This document shows positions 9,172 to 17,274 of a stretch of DNA of 64,000 nucleotides, one piece after another. This DNA is from Segatella oris (GTDB taxonomy: Bacteria > Bacteroidota > Bacteroidia > Bacteroidales > Bacteroidaceae): contig NZ_LR134384.1 of NCBI RefSeq assembly GCF_900637655.1, positions 1,922,001 to 1,986,000 of the forward strand, read 5' to 3'. The notes beneath the pieces were generated by a model. It saw only the letters and a program-made list of their open reading frames with translations, made no database searches and was not told where the DNA came from. A program made the position numbers and the translations under genes. Position 1 is the stretch's first letter. The number at the start of each line of letters is the position of its first letter.

Positions 9172-9669
9172 TCATTCTACACTCAATGCCTTTGTAACAT
9201 TTTTCGAACCAGGCTTTCTTCCCCGTTTCTTCGGCACCTCTGTCTGTACAGCGTTCTGCTGGAAATGACGAAGCTTGTAGTCGCGTGGCGTACAACCATT
9301 CAGTTTGAAAAATGAAGCATAAAAAGACTGACGATTAGAGAAACCTACCATGTCGGAAATATCTTCCATGTTCAGTTCCTTGTAGCGTTTGTCAGCCAGA
9401 AGTGTCATCGCTTCTTCTATTCGATATTTATTAACGAAAGAAGTATAGTTCATGTGAAACTTTACGTTTACAACAGCTGAAATATAACGCGTGTTTGTAC
9501 CTAACTCGTCAGCGAGCTTCTTGGCAGAGTAATCCTTATCCTTATATTTCTTCTGAATAAGAATAATATCAAGGATTTTTTCTTTCAATTCATCCATCAG
9601 ACCGGGCCTGACAAGAGTACGGTATACCGCCTCCTTTTCCCGCTTCTCCGTAATGTTATACTTTGCCAT
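9172..9669 (-). CDS. AraC-type DNA-binding protein with AT-hook tail
   Basis: 165 residues. An AraC-type double helix-turn-helix covers about residues 30-135 (KKLADELGTNTRYISAVVN and MEDISDMVGFSNRQSFYASF, ending TPRDYKLRHF). There is no sensor domain. The tail KKRGRKPGSK contains the RGRKP core of an AT-hook, which binds the minor groove of A/T-rich DNA. The gene is divergent from the phosphodiesterase gene, with adjoining promoters, so it may control itself and that gene. Targets are unknown. Confidence 0.85.
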   Translation of the reverse strand: MAKYNITEKREKEAVYRTLVRPGLMDELKEKILDIILIQKKYKDKDYSAKKLADELGTNTRYISAVVNVKFHMNYTSFVNKYRIEEAMTLLADKRYKELNMEDISDMVGFSNRQSFYASFFKLNGCTPRDYKLRHFQQNAVQTEVPKKRGRKPGSKNVTKALSVE

Positions 9670-9707
9670 AATACTAAAAAAATTAATTATTTTCCTCCTT
9701 TCCGTTG

Positions 9708-9738
9708 CAAATTTAAATATAATAAATTAATTTATCAA
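9708..9738 (-). promoter_or_regulatory. Promoter of the AraC-type gene
   Basis: The minus strand carries TTG at 9736-9738 and TAAATTTG at 9708-9715. It abuts the divergent promoter of the phosphodiesterase gene. Confidence 0.5.
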
Positions 9739-9741
9739 GTC

Positions 9742-9776
9742 TTTCGACATTTATTTTATAAAAAAGGCTATCTTTG
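9742..9776 (+). promoter_or_regulatory. Promoter of the phosphodiesterase gene
   Basis: TATCTTTG at 9769-9776 matches the -7 element. TTTCG near 9742 is a weak -33 candidate. The leader is about 25 bases. Confidence 0.6.
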
Positions 9777-9806
9777 TGATATCAAATCACTTAAATAACA
9801 AAAGAC

Positions 9807-10982
9807 ATGAAGAAAATACTTACCATCCTGCTCATCTTTTTCTTTACAACTCCATGCTTGGCACGTAAAGATTTTTATACCATTATCGTTTCTCTTGATG
9901 GTTGCCGTTGGGACTATCCCGAATGGTATGAGACGCCTTTCTTAAACTATATGGCTGAGAATGGTGTCAAATCGGGACTGATTCCCTCCTATCCCTCCAA
10001 AACTTTCCCTAATCATTATACACTTGCAACAGGACTTTATCCCGACCACCATGGCATTATAGCAAACTCATTTGTCAACAGAAAGGACGGACAGATATTT
10101 TCTCTCGGCAACCCCAAGACTAAAACTGACAGCAGATTCTACGGAGGAGAACCGATATGGGTTACTGCCAAAAAACAAGGCAAACGCGTTTTCACCTATC
10201 ATTGGCCCGGAAGTGATGTCAAAGTGAAGAACCTCTATCCCGATGTGTGGTTCAACTACAATCAGCATCATCTCACCGTGAGCGAACGCATCACATTAGC
10301 TTCACAAGCCATCAACGCAAAAAGCGCCCCCGACCTCATCATGATTTATTTCGAGGAGCCTGACCACCAAGGCCACGACTTCGGCCCACAGAGCCCACAC
10401 ACCAAGGATGCACTCAGAAACATGGATGCTCACTTACAGGACTTATGGGAAAACATCCAGCAAGGACCGCGCAAAGACAGTGTCAACCTCATTGTTGTCT
10501 CCGACCACGGCATGACATTGGTGAGCCCCGAGCGAAAAATAGAATGCAAAAAATATCTTAACCCGAAATGGTATGAACGCGTTGAAGGCAACCTGCCCGC
10601 ACAAATCTATTGCAAGAAAGGCTATGTAGACTCGGTTTACAATGCCTTGAAAGACCTGCCGCATCAGCGGGTATGGCGCAAGAAAGACATTCCGGCTTAC
10701 CTGCATTATGGAACACACGTGAACATCGGCGATATCGTTGTAGACCCGCAAGAGGGGTGGCTGGTAACCGACGACAAGGTCAAAACAGGCGGCATGCACG
10801 GCTACGACCCTACCTATAGCGACATGCAAGCCATTTTCAGAGCCATGGGCCCGAGTTTCCGACATATCACTTACCCACACTTCCAAAATGTCAATGTCTA
10901 CGCCCTTCTGTGCCACCTCATCGGGATAACTCCCGCGCCCAACGACGGAAACTTCCAGGAAGTGAGCCCCCTGCTGAACTAA
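9807..10982 (+). CDS. Secreted nucleotide pyrophosphatase/phosphodiesterase (alkaline-phosphatase superfamily)
   Basis: Probably cleaves phosphodiester or pyrophosphate bonds of extracytoplasmic nucleotides. The signal peptide is MKKILTILLIFFFTTPCLA. Metal-site blocks are VSLDGCRWDY (first Asp), PSKTFPNHYTLATG (Thr nucleophile near residue 66), EEPDHQGHDFGP near residue 187, SDHGM near residue 235 and GGMHGYDP near residue 330. Length 391 is typical of the bacterial ecto-NPP form. It stands alone behind its own promoter and is followed by about 1.2 kb without a convincing gene. Confidence 0.9.
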   Translation: MKKILTILLIFFFTTPCLARKDFYTIIVSLDGCRWDYPEWYETPFLNYMAENGVKSGLIPSYPSKTFPNHYTLATGLYPDHHGIIANSFVNRKDGQIFSLGNPKTKTDSRFYGGEPIWVTAKKQGKRVFTYHWPGSDVKVKNLYPDVWFNYNQHHLTVSERITLASQAINAKSAPDLIMIYFEEPDHQGHDFGPQSPHTKDALRNMDAHLQDLWENIQQGPRKDSVNLIVVSDHGMTLVSPERKIECKKYLNPKWYERVEGNLPAQIYCKKGYVDSVYNALKDLPHQRVWRKKDIPAYLHYGTHVNIGDIVVDPQEGWLVTDDKVKTGGMHGYDPTYSDMQAIFRAMGPSFRHITYPHFQNVNVYALLCHLIGITPAPNDGNFQEVSPLLN

Positions 10983-11190
10983 ACAAAACCGCATTGCTTT
11001 CACACCGACCACAGCCCTACAATTACAGCGACAGACAGCCACACATCTCCATTCACATCCAATGACAAAGATAATAAAAAAAATCTGAAAAACCAAATAA
11101 TCGGGGATGTGTGGCAGTCAAAAAAAGATAAATTTTCTGAAGACTAAGATTGCATGTGGTTTCGGCACATATCCAGATACGCTCAGACTT

Positions 11191-11233
11191 AATGTAACAC
11201 GCAAAATGTTACATGTAACATGTAATATGTAAT
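11191..11233. repeat. Cluster 1 of TTACATGTAA-type palindromic repeats
   Basis: Contains TTACATGTAACATGTAATAT after AATGTAACACGCAAAATG. It has the same orientation as the cluster at 11531-11567 and is inverted relative to 11301-11337 and 11962-11991. The bases before it (10983-11190) show nothing recognisable. Confidence 0.6.
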
Positions 11234-11300
11234 TTTTTTTGGGGACACAAAATGAGAAATATTCAATGAGAAATCAGGAAAAGAGAACCATCATAAATCT

Positions 11301-11567
11301 AAAATATTACATATTACATATTACATGTAACGTTTAGCACCATATGCTAATTCACAATGCATAATTGCGCATGATACATAAGAGAGAGAATGAATGCTTA
11401 CAGATTGATAGTTTTATAGTGGATTATATATAATAATTATTATCATTATTATATTATTATAATATATAATAATATTATATATTATAATAAACTATCTCTC
11501 TCCCCCCAATTCTCAAAGCAGTGAATCGACCTAAACGTTACATGTAATATGTAATATGTAATATTTT
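11301..11567. repeat. 267-bp foldback element with perfect 37-bp inverted ends
   Basis: Bases 11301-11337 and 11531-11567 are exact reverse complements over 37 bp; each holds TTACATGTAA and repeats of TATGTAA. Inside, 11407-11496 forms a second imperfect hairpin (GATAGTTTTAT against AATAAACTATC) with an almost pure A/T interior, flanked by AGAGAGAG and CTCTCTC. It has no coding frame. It resembles a miniature inverted-repeat element or a long structured RNA; no target-site duplication is obvious. Confidence 0.7.
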
Positions 11568-11960
11568 GGAATACAGCAGAGGATATCTAACATGGCTTTA
11601 GAAACCGACAAGCACTTTGAAACGGCCTTGCAGACAGACTGTTTGACACGGCAAATCGCCTCTTTTGAGGGTTTAACATCCATTAACGTGCCGCAATCGC
11701 GCTTTTCCATGGCTTTCGGCCTGTCATGTATTATCTTTGCAAAAGACAGACAACAGTGCACCACACATCCTGAAAGACAAACAACAGCCCCGGCAACCAC
11801 AAAACTATCCCTGAGAGAGAGGGATTTCTGACAAGCGTAGTGATTACGTTCTGAGAGAGACTGACGCCCACACACCCTATCATCTGCAACCACAGACCGC
11901 TGCGAAGCGTACACCCGGCAGGCAACATGCTACACCAAGCCTTTGAACAAAGCTTTGAAA
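11568..11960. other. Gene-free segment between inverted TTACATGTAA clusters
   Basis: Only short open frames occur on both strands (for example 11592-11831 plus). None shows a recognised domain or ribosome-binding site. The segment is bounded by clusters 3 (11531-11567) and 4 (11962-11991) in inverted orientation. I see no supported gene. Confidence 0.4.
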
Positions 11961-11961
11961 A

Positions 11962-11991
11962 AATTACAATATTACATATTACATGTAACAT
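11962..11991. repeat. Cluster 4 of TTACATGTAA-type palindromic repeats
   Basis: ATATTACATATTACATGTAA repeats about 22 bp of the 37-bp end at 11301-11337 in the same orientation, so it pairs with clusters 1 and 3. Bases 11992-12137 hold nothing else that I recognise. Confidence 0.6.
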
Positions 11992-12137
11992 TAACCCCAA
12001 AACATACATGATGCACATTGACACCAGACGCAGGCAGAAGCGGATAAAAAAAGCAAGAGCGGCGAATAGGAGAATGAGCGTAAACCTTTACGTTGCTTTT
12101 CTGTGCAGACAGCATGCAAGTTATCAACAAATTTGAT

Positions 12138-12145
12138 TACCTTTG
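12138..12145 (+). promoter_or_regulatory. -7 promoter element of tagaturonate reductase
   Basis: TACCTTTG matches TAnnTTTG about 49 bp upstream of the ATG. No clear -33 element is seen. Confidence 0.5.
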
Positions 12146-12193
12146 TGATTAGAAACATATTCATCTAATAAACGAATAACAAAAAAACTAATC

Positions 12194-13675
12194 ATGAATG
12201 AATTAAAATCCTTGAACAAGCGTACAGCCCCCAAAAGCACTATGCCTGAGAGAATCATCCAGTTTGGAGAAGGTAATTTTCTCCGTGCCTTTGTTGACTG
12301 GATTGTCTTCAACATGAATCAGAAGACAGACTTCAACGCTTCTGTCGTTGTCGTTCAACCTATCGAACACGGCATGATTGACTGGCTCAACGGACAGGAT
12401 TGCCTCTATCATCTGAATCTGCAAGGCAAAGAAAATGGTCAGTCTGTCAACACGCTGACACGCATTGATGCCATTAGCCGCGCCCTCAACCCCTACACAC
12501 AACACCAGGCTTTCATGGCTCTGGCAGAGCAACCCGAAATGCGATTTATTATTTCCAACACCACCGAAGCTGGTATTGCCTTTGATGAAACCTGCAAGTT
12601 TGCAGACAAGCCTGCATCCAGCTATCCCGGCAAGCTGGTTCAACTCCTGTTCCACCGTTACCAATATTTCCATGGAGCCCCCAACAAGGGAATGATTATC
12701 ATGCCGTGTGAACTGATTTTCCTCAATGGGCATCGGCTGAAAGAGTGTATCTATCAATACATAGAACTGTGGAAAGACGACCTCGGAAGTGACTATAAAG
12801 GCTTCAAGGATTGGTTTACCGACAATTGCTTCGTCTGTGCAACGCTTGTCGACAGAATTGTTCCAGGCTTCCCTCGTGAAAACATCAGCGAAATCCAACA
12901 GCAAATCTGCTATAAGGACAATCTTGTGGTCAAGGCCGAGACTTTCCACCTGTGGGTTATCGAAAAAGCTGAAAACATGACCGTAGAGCAGCTGCAGGAA
13001 GAGTTTCCCGCGCACAAGGCAGGCCTGCACGTGCTTATCACCGACAACGAGAAACCCTATCATGCGCGCAAGGTGACACTGCTCAACGGTCCCCACACAG
13101 TGCTTTCTCCTGTAGCCTACCTGAGTGGTGTAGACATTGTCCGTGATGCATGCGAGCACCCAGTGATAGGCAAGTATATTCATAAAGTTCAGTTTGAAGA
13201 ACTCATGCAGACATTGGACTTGCCCCAAGACGAACTCCAACAGTTTGCCTCTGATGTGCTCGAGCGCTTTGAAAATCCCTTTGTCGATCATCAGGTCACT
13301 TCTATCATGCTCAACTCTTTCCCAAAATATGAAACACGCGACCTACCCGGACTGAAAATATATCTGGAAAGGAAAGGCACCCTTCCTCAAGGACTTGTAT
13401 TTGGCTTGGCAGCCATTATCACTTATTATAAAGGTGGCAACCGTGAAGATGGAACAGCCATTGTTCCAAACGATGACCCTAAAATCATGGATAAACTGAC
13501 AGAACTCTGGAACACGGCAGACACACGAAAGGTGGCAGAAGGCGTCCTTGCACTCAAAGAGGTATGGCATGAAAACCTCAACAAGACCGTACCTGGACTT
13601 ACAGAAATGCTCAAGAAACATCTCGACCTCATCCAAGCCAAAGGTATGCTCGAGGCGGTCAAGGAAATTATCTGA
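12194..13675 (+). CDS. uxaB: Tagaturonate reductase (altronate oxidoreductase)
   Basis: NADH-linked reduction of D-tagaturonate to D-altronate, the second step of galacturonate breakdown in the cytoplasm. The N-terminal half is the mannitol-dehydrogenase-type Rossmann domain (IQFGEGNFLRAFVDW near residue 17; FIISNTTEAGIAFDE near residue 115). The C-terminal half is the matching helical domain, with the Lys-containing KVTLLNGPHTVLSP block near residue 295. Length 493 fits UxaB. No other hexuronate gene is adjacent, so its pathway partners lie elsewhere. Confidence 0.92.
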   Translation: MNELKSLNKRTAPKSTMPERIIQFGEGNFLRAFVDWIVFNMNQKTDFNASVVVVQPIEHGMIDWLNGQDCLYHLNLQGKENGQSVNTLTRIDAISRALNPYTQHQAFMALAEQPEMRFIISNTTEAGIAFDETCKFADKPASSYPGKLVQLLFHRYQYFHGAPNKGMIIMPCELIFLNGHRLKECIYQYIELWKDDLGSDYKGFKDWFTDNCFVCATLVDRIVPGFPRENISEIQQQICYKDNLVVKAETFHLWVIEKAENMTVEQLQEEFPAHKAGLHVLITDNEKPYHARKVTLLNGPHTVLSPVAYLSGVDIVRDACEHPVIGKYIHKVQFEELMQTLDLPQDELQQFASDVLERFENPFVDHQVTSIMLNSFPKYETRDLPGLKIYLERKGTLPQGLVFGLAAIITYYKGGNREDGTAIVPNDDPKIMDKLTELWNTADTRKVAEGVLALKEVWHENLNKTVPGLTEMLKKHLDLIQAKGMLEAVKEII

Positions 13676-13697
13676 CACACTTTGAATTGTCACTATA

Positions 13698-13733
13698 CCC
13701 TTTATTATCCCTATGACAACGGATAATAAAGGG
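13698..13733 (+). terminator. 13-bp perfect hairpin after uxaB
   Basis: CCCTTTATTATCC pairs exactly with GGATAATAAAGGG around a 10-base loop, 22 bp past the uxaB stop and 13 bp before the next start codon. Only GTTTC follows, so it may be a leaky terminator or an RNA-processing hairpin. Confidence 0.6.
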
Positions 13734-13746
13734 GTTTCTGAAAAAC

Positions 13747-14490
13747 ATGGACAGAAAAATAAAAAAAACACTTGAGAAGGCGGCACTGCAATATGAAACA
13801 GAGACGTTCCTCTTTGACGATCCCTCTTTTTTCATGCACATACCGGCAGACAATCACGACAAGGAAATCATAGCATTTATAGCCTCCTGCCTAAGCTATG
13901 GCCGACGGGAATTATTCTTTCCCAAGATTCAATACATTCTCGATAGTTCTGAAGGAAAACTAAGCAGCTGGCTTCTTTCAGACGCATTCAAAGAAAATAT
14001 TCCCGACAATCAACAAACGTTCTACAGACTATACACCAACCACACAGTTCATCTGTTCCTCGACAACCTGAAAAATCTGCTCGTGGCCTATGGCTCCATG
14101 GAAAACTTTGCAAGACTTCACACCTGCAATCATCAGGCTATCACGCTGATAGAGGCGCTCTGCACATTCTTCAACACAGGAGAACATTCACACATCGTAC
14201 CGCGCAACACACTGTCAAGTTGCAAAAGACTCTGCATGTTTCTGCGTTGGATGGTACGCAACGACTCCCCTGTCGACCTCGGTCTGTGGAGTGAAATTAT
14301 TGATAAGCGAACGCTCATCATGCCACTTGACACCCATGTCATTCAAGAGGCCAACCGATTAGGACTTATCACATCAAAAAGCACAAGCATGAAAGCAGCC
14401 AACAAACTTACTGCCATCATGCTTGACATATTTCCCGAAGACCCTCTGAAAGGTGACTTCGCACTTTTCGGCTATGGCGTAAACTACTGA
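13747..14490 (+). CDS. TIGR02757 (DUF2400) family protein
   Basis: 247 residues, of a conserved Bacteroidota family of unknown function. Typical segments are DKEIIAFIASCLSYGRRELF near residue 38, the MVRNDSPVDLGLW segment near residue 171, MPLDTHVIQEANRLGL near residue 195, and the terminal FALFGYGV. The Asp/His and helix pattern is loosely like HhH-glycosylase proteins, but no function is shown. It is convergent with the next gene, with only 7 bp between the stops. Confidence 0.85.
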   Translation: MDRKIKKTLEKAALQYETETFLFDDPSFFMHIPADNHDKEIIAFIASCLSYGRRELFFPKIQYILDSSEGKLSSWLLSDAFKENIPDNQQTFYRLYTNHTVHLFLDNLKNLLVAYGSMENFARLHTCNHQAITLIEALCTFFNTGEHSHIVPRNTLSSCKRLCMFLRWMVRNDSPVDLGLWSEIIDKRTLIMPLDTHVIQEANRLGLITSKSTSMKAANKLTAIMLDIFPEDPLKGDFALFGYGVNY

Positions 14491-14497
14491 CCGCGCC

Positions 14498-15421
14498 TTA
14501 ATAAACTCTCAACACGTCACCAACTCTTATCTGATAGTCAGGCGAAAGATGATTCATCTTGTAGAGGCTCTTCAATCTGATTCCATACATCTGCGCAATA
14601 CTATACATGCTTTCATTGGGCCTCACAATATGTGGACGCCCCTTATAAGCCTTGTCTGCCCTCTTCTGTTTCTTTTTCAGATAGATAACCTCACCCGGCT
14701 GAAGCATATCATCCTTATTACGCTCATTATATCTGGCAATTCGACGATAAGAAATATCAATCTCCTTTCCAATACCCTTGAAAGTATCACCGGCACGTGC
14801 AATGATATAATAATTCTGATTATAAATCTTAATGGGATGCAGGGGCATACCCTTTGAAACAGGCTTATCATAACCGCCACGCTTTGCCATGAACTTGTCA
14901 TACCCAGTGGCCCGGTCGAGTTCATAGAGTTTATAAAGTTCAATGAGTTCTATCAATTTATCCGCATACAGAGGGTTGGTGGCATATCCACAGGCTTTCA
15001 AGCCACGAGCCCACCCACGGTAATCTGTACGCCGAAGCGAGAACAAACTACGGTATCTTACGTTATTCCGAAGAAAGTTACTGTGATCCTCATAACTTTG
15101 CATCGCATTATCGTATGCCCTAAAGCATTCATTACGTTCATCATCATCATGATAAATAGTGTTTCCAAGCCAATCATGACACTTTATTCCAAAATGATTG
15201 TTTCCCTTGACGGTAAGCTCACTTCTGCCAGCCCCACTTTCAAAGACTCCCTGAGCCAAAGTGATACTTGCAGGAATGTTATAGCGAAGCATTTCTTCGA
15301 TGGCAAGGTTCTTGTACTGGTCTATGTATCCCTGATATACAGAATTCCAACGCATCTGTGCAGTCATATTCGATGCCGCAAACAGACAAAGAAACAAGAA
15401 TATCGACATTTTTTTCATCAT
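14498..15421 (-). CDS. Secreted glucosaminidase with two LysM domains
   Basis: Peptidoglycan hydrolase. The start is set at 15421 (MMKKMSIFLFLCLFAASNMTAQ), a clear signal peptide; the open frame extends about 100 residues upstream without coding character. Residues 25-170 are the glucosaminidase domain, with the AQGVFESGAGRSELTVKGNN block that carries the catalytic Glu and HFGIKCHDW. A LysM-like stretch (YYIIARAGDTFKGIGKEI) starts near 205 and a clear C-terminal LysM (HIVRPNESMYSIAQMYGI) near 262. It probably acts in cell-wall turnover or division. Confidence 0.9.
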   Translation of the reverse strand: MMKKMSIFLFLCLFAASNMTAQMRWNSVYQGYIDQYKNLAIEEMLRYNIPASITLAQGVFESGAGRSELTVKGNNHFGIKCHDWLGNTIYHDDDERNECFRAYDNAMQSYEDHSNFLRNNVRYRSLFSLRRTDYRGWARGLKACGYATNPLYADKLIELIELYKLYELDRATGYDKFMAKRGGYDKPVSKGMPLHPIKIYNQNYYIIARAGDTFKGIGKEIDISYRRIARYNERNKDDMLQPGEVIYLKKKQKRADKAYKGRPHIVRPNESMYSIAQMYGIRLKSLYKMNHLSPDYQIRVGDVLRVY

Positions 15422-15499
15422 GGCAACAAATTTACGAAATATAAGAAAAAACCACAAAGAAAAATAGTGGCTTTTATTAATTATTAGTATTTTTGCAAC

Positions 15500-15880
15500 A
15501 TGTCTTACGATAAACAGATAATCATGGCTTTGGGGTCTAATCATAATCCTCTGCAAAACATATCCCATGCAGAAGTGATATTGAAACAGTTGTTCCCAGA
15601 CATCACTTTTTCCAAACGACTGTGGACAAATCCCATAGGCATGACTTCTCCCCAATTTCTCAACACACTTGCCATTTGCTCTACGAAAGAGAGTCTCAAA
15701 GAAACACTCCATGATATCAAACACATCGAACTTCTATGCGGTGACACGCAGTCTCAGCGTAAGGAAAAGATTGTCGCCATGGACATCGACATCCTTAAAT
15801 ATGGAAGCCAGAAGCTTCATGAAAACGATTGGAATCGTCCCTATATCCAGCAACTCCTTAAAGAAATGAAACTAAAATGA
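15500..15880 (+). CDS. HPPK-like (folK) protein, short and lacking part of the active site
   Basis: Resembles 6-hydroxymethyl-dihydropterin pyrophosphokinase of folate synthesis. MALGSNHNPLQNI matches the N-terminal block and MDIDIL keeps the two magnesium-binding Asp of the signature. The usual Trp and Arg before LDLD are missing (KEKIVAMDIDIL), and 126 residues is short against about 150-160. A TATTTTTG element at 15488-15495 nearly touches the ATG at 15500, so the real start may be 15524 (MALGSN). The last four bases overlap the next start (ATGA), implying translational coupling. It could be an active short form or a divergent paralogue. Confidence 0.65.
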   Translation: MSYDKQIIMALGSNHNPLQNISHAEVILKQLFPDITFSKRLWTNPIGMTSPQFLNTLAICSTKESLKETLHDIKHIELLCGDTQSQRKEKIVAMDIDILKYGSQKLHENDWNRPYIQQLLKEMKLK

Positions 15881-17148
15881 AAAAACTCTTTTTGATTTTA
15901 GCACTCTTCACGAGTCTTTATGCCGAAGCACAACACTTCGATGATTACTTTACAAATGCAACGCTCCGCATTGATTACATTTTCTCGGGCAACGCCAAGC
16001 ATCAGGAAATCTCATTAGATAAGCTCAATCGTTCGCCGCGATGGTATGGAAAGCACAAAAGACTGGCAGAAATTCCAGTAGAGGGAAATGGGCAAATCAC
16101 AGTGCGCCACCACCATACGGGTAACGTGATTTATAGAAATTCATTTTCAACGCTCTTCCAGGAATGGCTCTCTTATGACGAAGCAAAAACTACTTCAAGA
16201 AGTTTTGAAAACGTTTTTCTCGTACCTATGCCCAAAGATACCGTAGACATCACTATCGATTTACGCAACAACAGACGAGAGGTTACGACAAGCTTTACCC
16301 ACCAGGTGGTTCCCTCTGACATTCTTATCCGAAAGATTGGGTACAACAAACGCACGCCATTTATACAGATGCTCGCTCCAAAAGATACAAGCAACTGTAT
16401 TCACATTGCCTATATTGCAGAAGGATATCAGCCCGCAGAGATGCCGACATTTATCAGCGATGTAAACAATGCCATGGAAGCATTATTTGCCCATGAACCT
16501 TTCAAAAGCATGAAAGACCGCTTTTCTGTTGTAGCCGTTGAAGCTCCTTCAAAAGACAGTGGAACCAGCGAACCCTCTAAAGGTATCTGGAAAAACACAG
16601 CATTAAGCAGCCACTTCGATACATTCTATAGTGACCGATATCTAACTACGCTCAATATCAAGGATTTACATGATTGGCTCTCAGGTATTCCCTACGAGCA
16701 TATTATCGTTCTTGTAAACACAGACCATTATGGAGGAGGTGGTATTCTGAATTCCTACAATCTTTCCATGGCTCACCATCGACTGACACGCCCTGTCGTG
16801 GTTCATGAGTTTGGACATAGCTTTGCAGGCCTTGCTGATGAATATGGCTATGAATATGAACAAATTCCCATGTATCCACACGATATTGAACCATGGGAAC
16901 CAAACATTACGACCCTGGTCGACTTCCATGGCAAATGGGAAGACCTCATCCAAAAGAAAACACCAATACCGACTCCACCTACAGCAGCCAACCGACATCA
17001 TGTTGGCGTTTATGAGGGTGCTGGCTATGCCCTTAAAGGCGTCTACCGTCCAACGATGGATTGCCGAATGCGCACAAATGAAAACCCAGAATTCTGTCCT
17101 GCATGCCAAAGAGCTATTACCCGTCTGATTGAATTCTATACAAAATAG
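15877..17148 (+). CDS. Secreted M64-family metallopeptidase
   Basis: IgA-peptidase-like zinc endopeptidase family M64. The signal peptide is MKKLFLILALFTSLYAEA. An N-terminal beta-rich M64_N domain covers roughly residues 20-150. The catalytic domain follows, with the zinc signature HEFGHSFAGLADEY near residue 310 and the C-terminal CRMRTNENPEFCPACQ cysteine cluster. Length 423 is normal for Bacteroidota M64 proteins. Coupled to the HPPK-like gene by a 4-bp overlap. The substrate is unknown; cleavage of host immunoglobulin is known for only one family member and is not implied. Confidence 0.9.
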   Translation: MKKLFLILALFTSLYAEAQHFDDYFTNATLRIDYIFSGNAKHQEISLDKLNRSPRWYGKHKRLAEIPVEGNGQITVRHHHTGNVIYRNSFSTLFQEWLSYDEAKTTSRSFENVFLVPMPKDTVDITIDLRNNRREVTTSFTHQVVPSDILIRKIGYNKRTPFIQMLAPKDTSNCIHIAYIAEGYQPAEMPTFISDVNNAMEALFAHEPFKSMKDRFSVVAVEAPSKDSGTSEPSKGIWKNTALSSHFDTFYSDRYLTTLNIKDLHDWLSGIPYEHIIVLVNTDHYGGGGILNSYNLSMAHHRLTRPVVVHEFGHSFAGLADEYGYEYEQIPMYPHDIEPWEPNITTLVDFHGKWEDLIQKKTPIPTPPTAANRHHVGVYEGAGYALKGVYRPTMDCRMRTNENPEFCPACQRAITRLIEFYTK

Positions 17149-17206
17149 AAAACTTAAACATATAGGCAATATCATCATTAGAACACCAATGTTCAAAGTC
17201 TAATTC

Positions 17207-17237
17207 TTTGTCGCAACGAAAAAAATTAGTAACTTTG
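17207..17237 (+). promoter_or_regulatory. Promoter of serS
   Basis: TTTG (17207-17210), 19 bp, then TAACTTTG (17230-17237): an excellent match to the -33/-7 consensus of the phylum, about 37 bp before the ATG. Confidence 0.75.
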
Positions 17238-17274
17238 CGCAAATAATAGAATACAATAAATTAAAAGATAAGCT

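Noticed and set aside
11531..12136. Short open frames in the intergenic region after the phosphodiesterase gene
   Set aside because: They overlap each other on both strands, start inside inverted repeats and show no domain or ribosome-binding site.
12203..13291. 362-codon open frame opposite uxaB
   Set aside because: Shadow of tagaturonate reductase.
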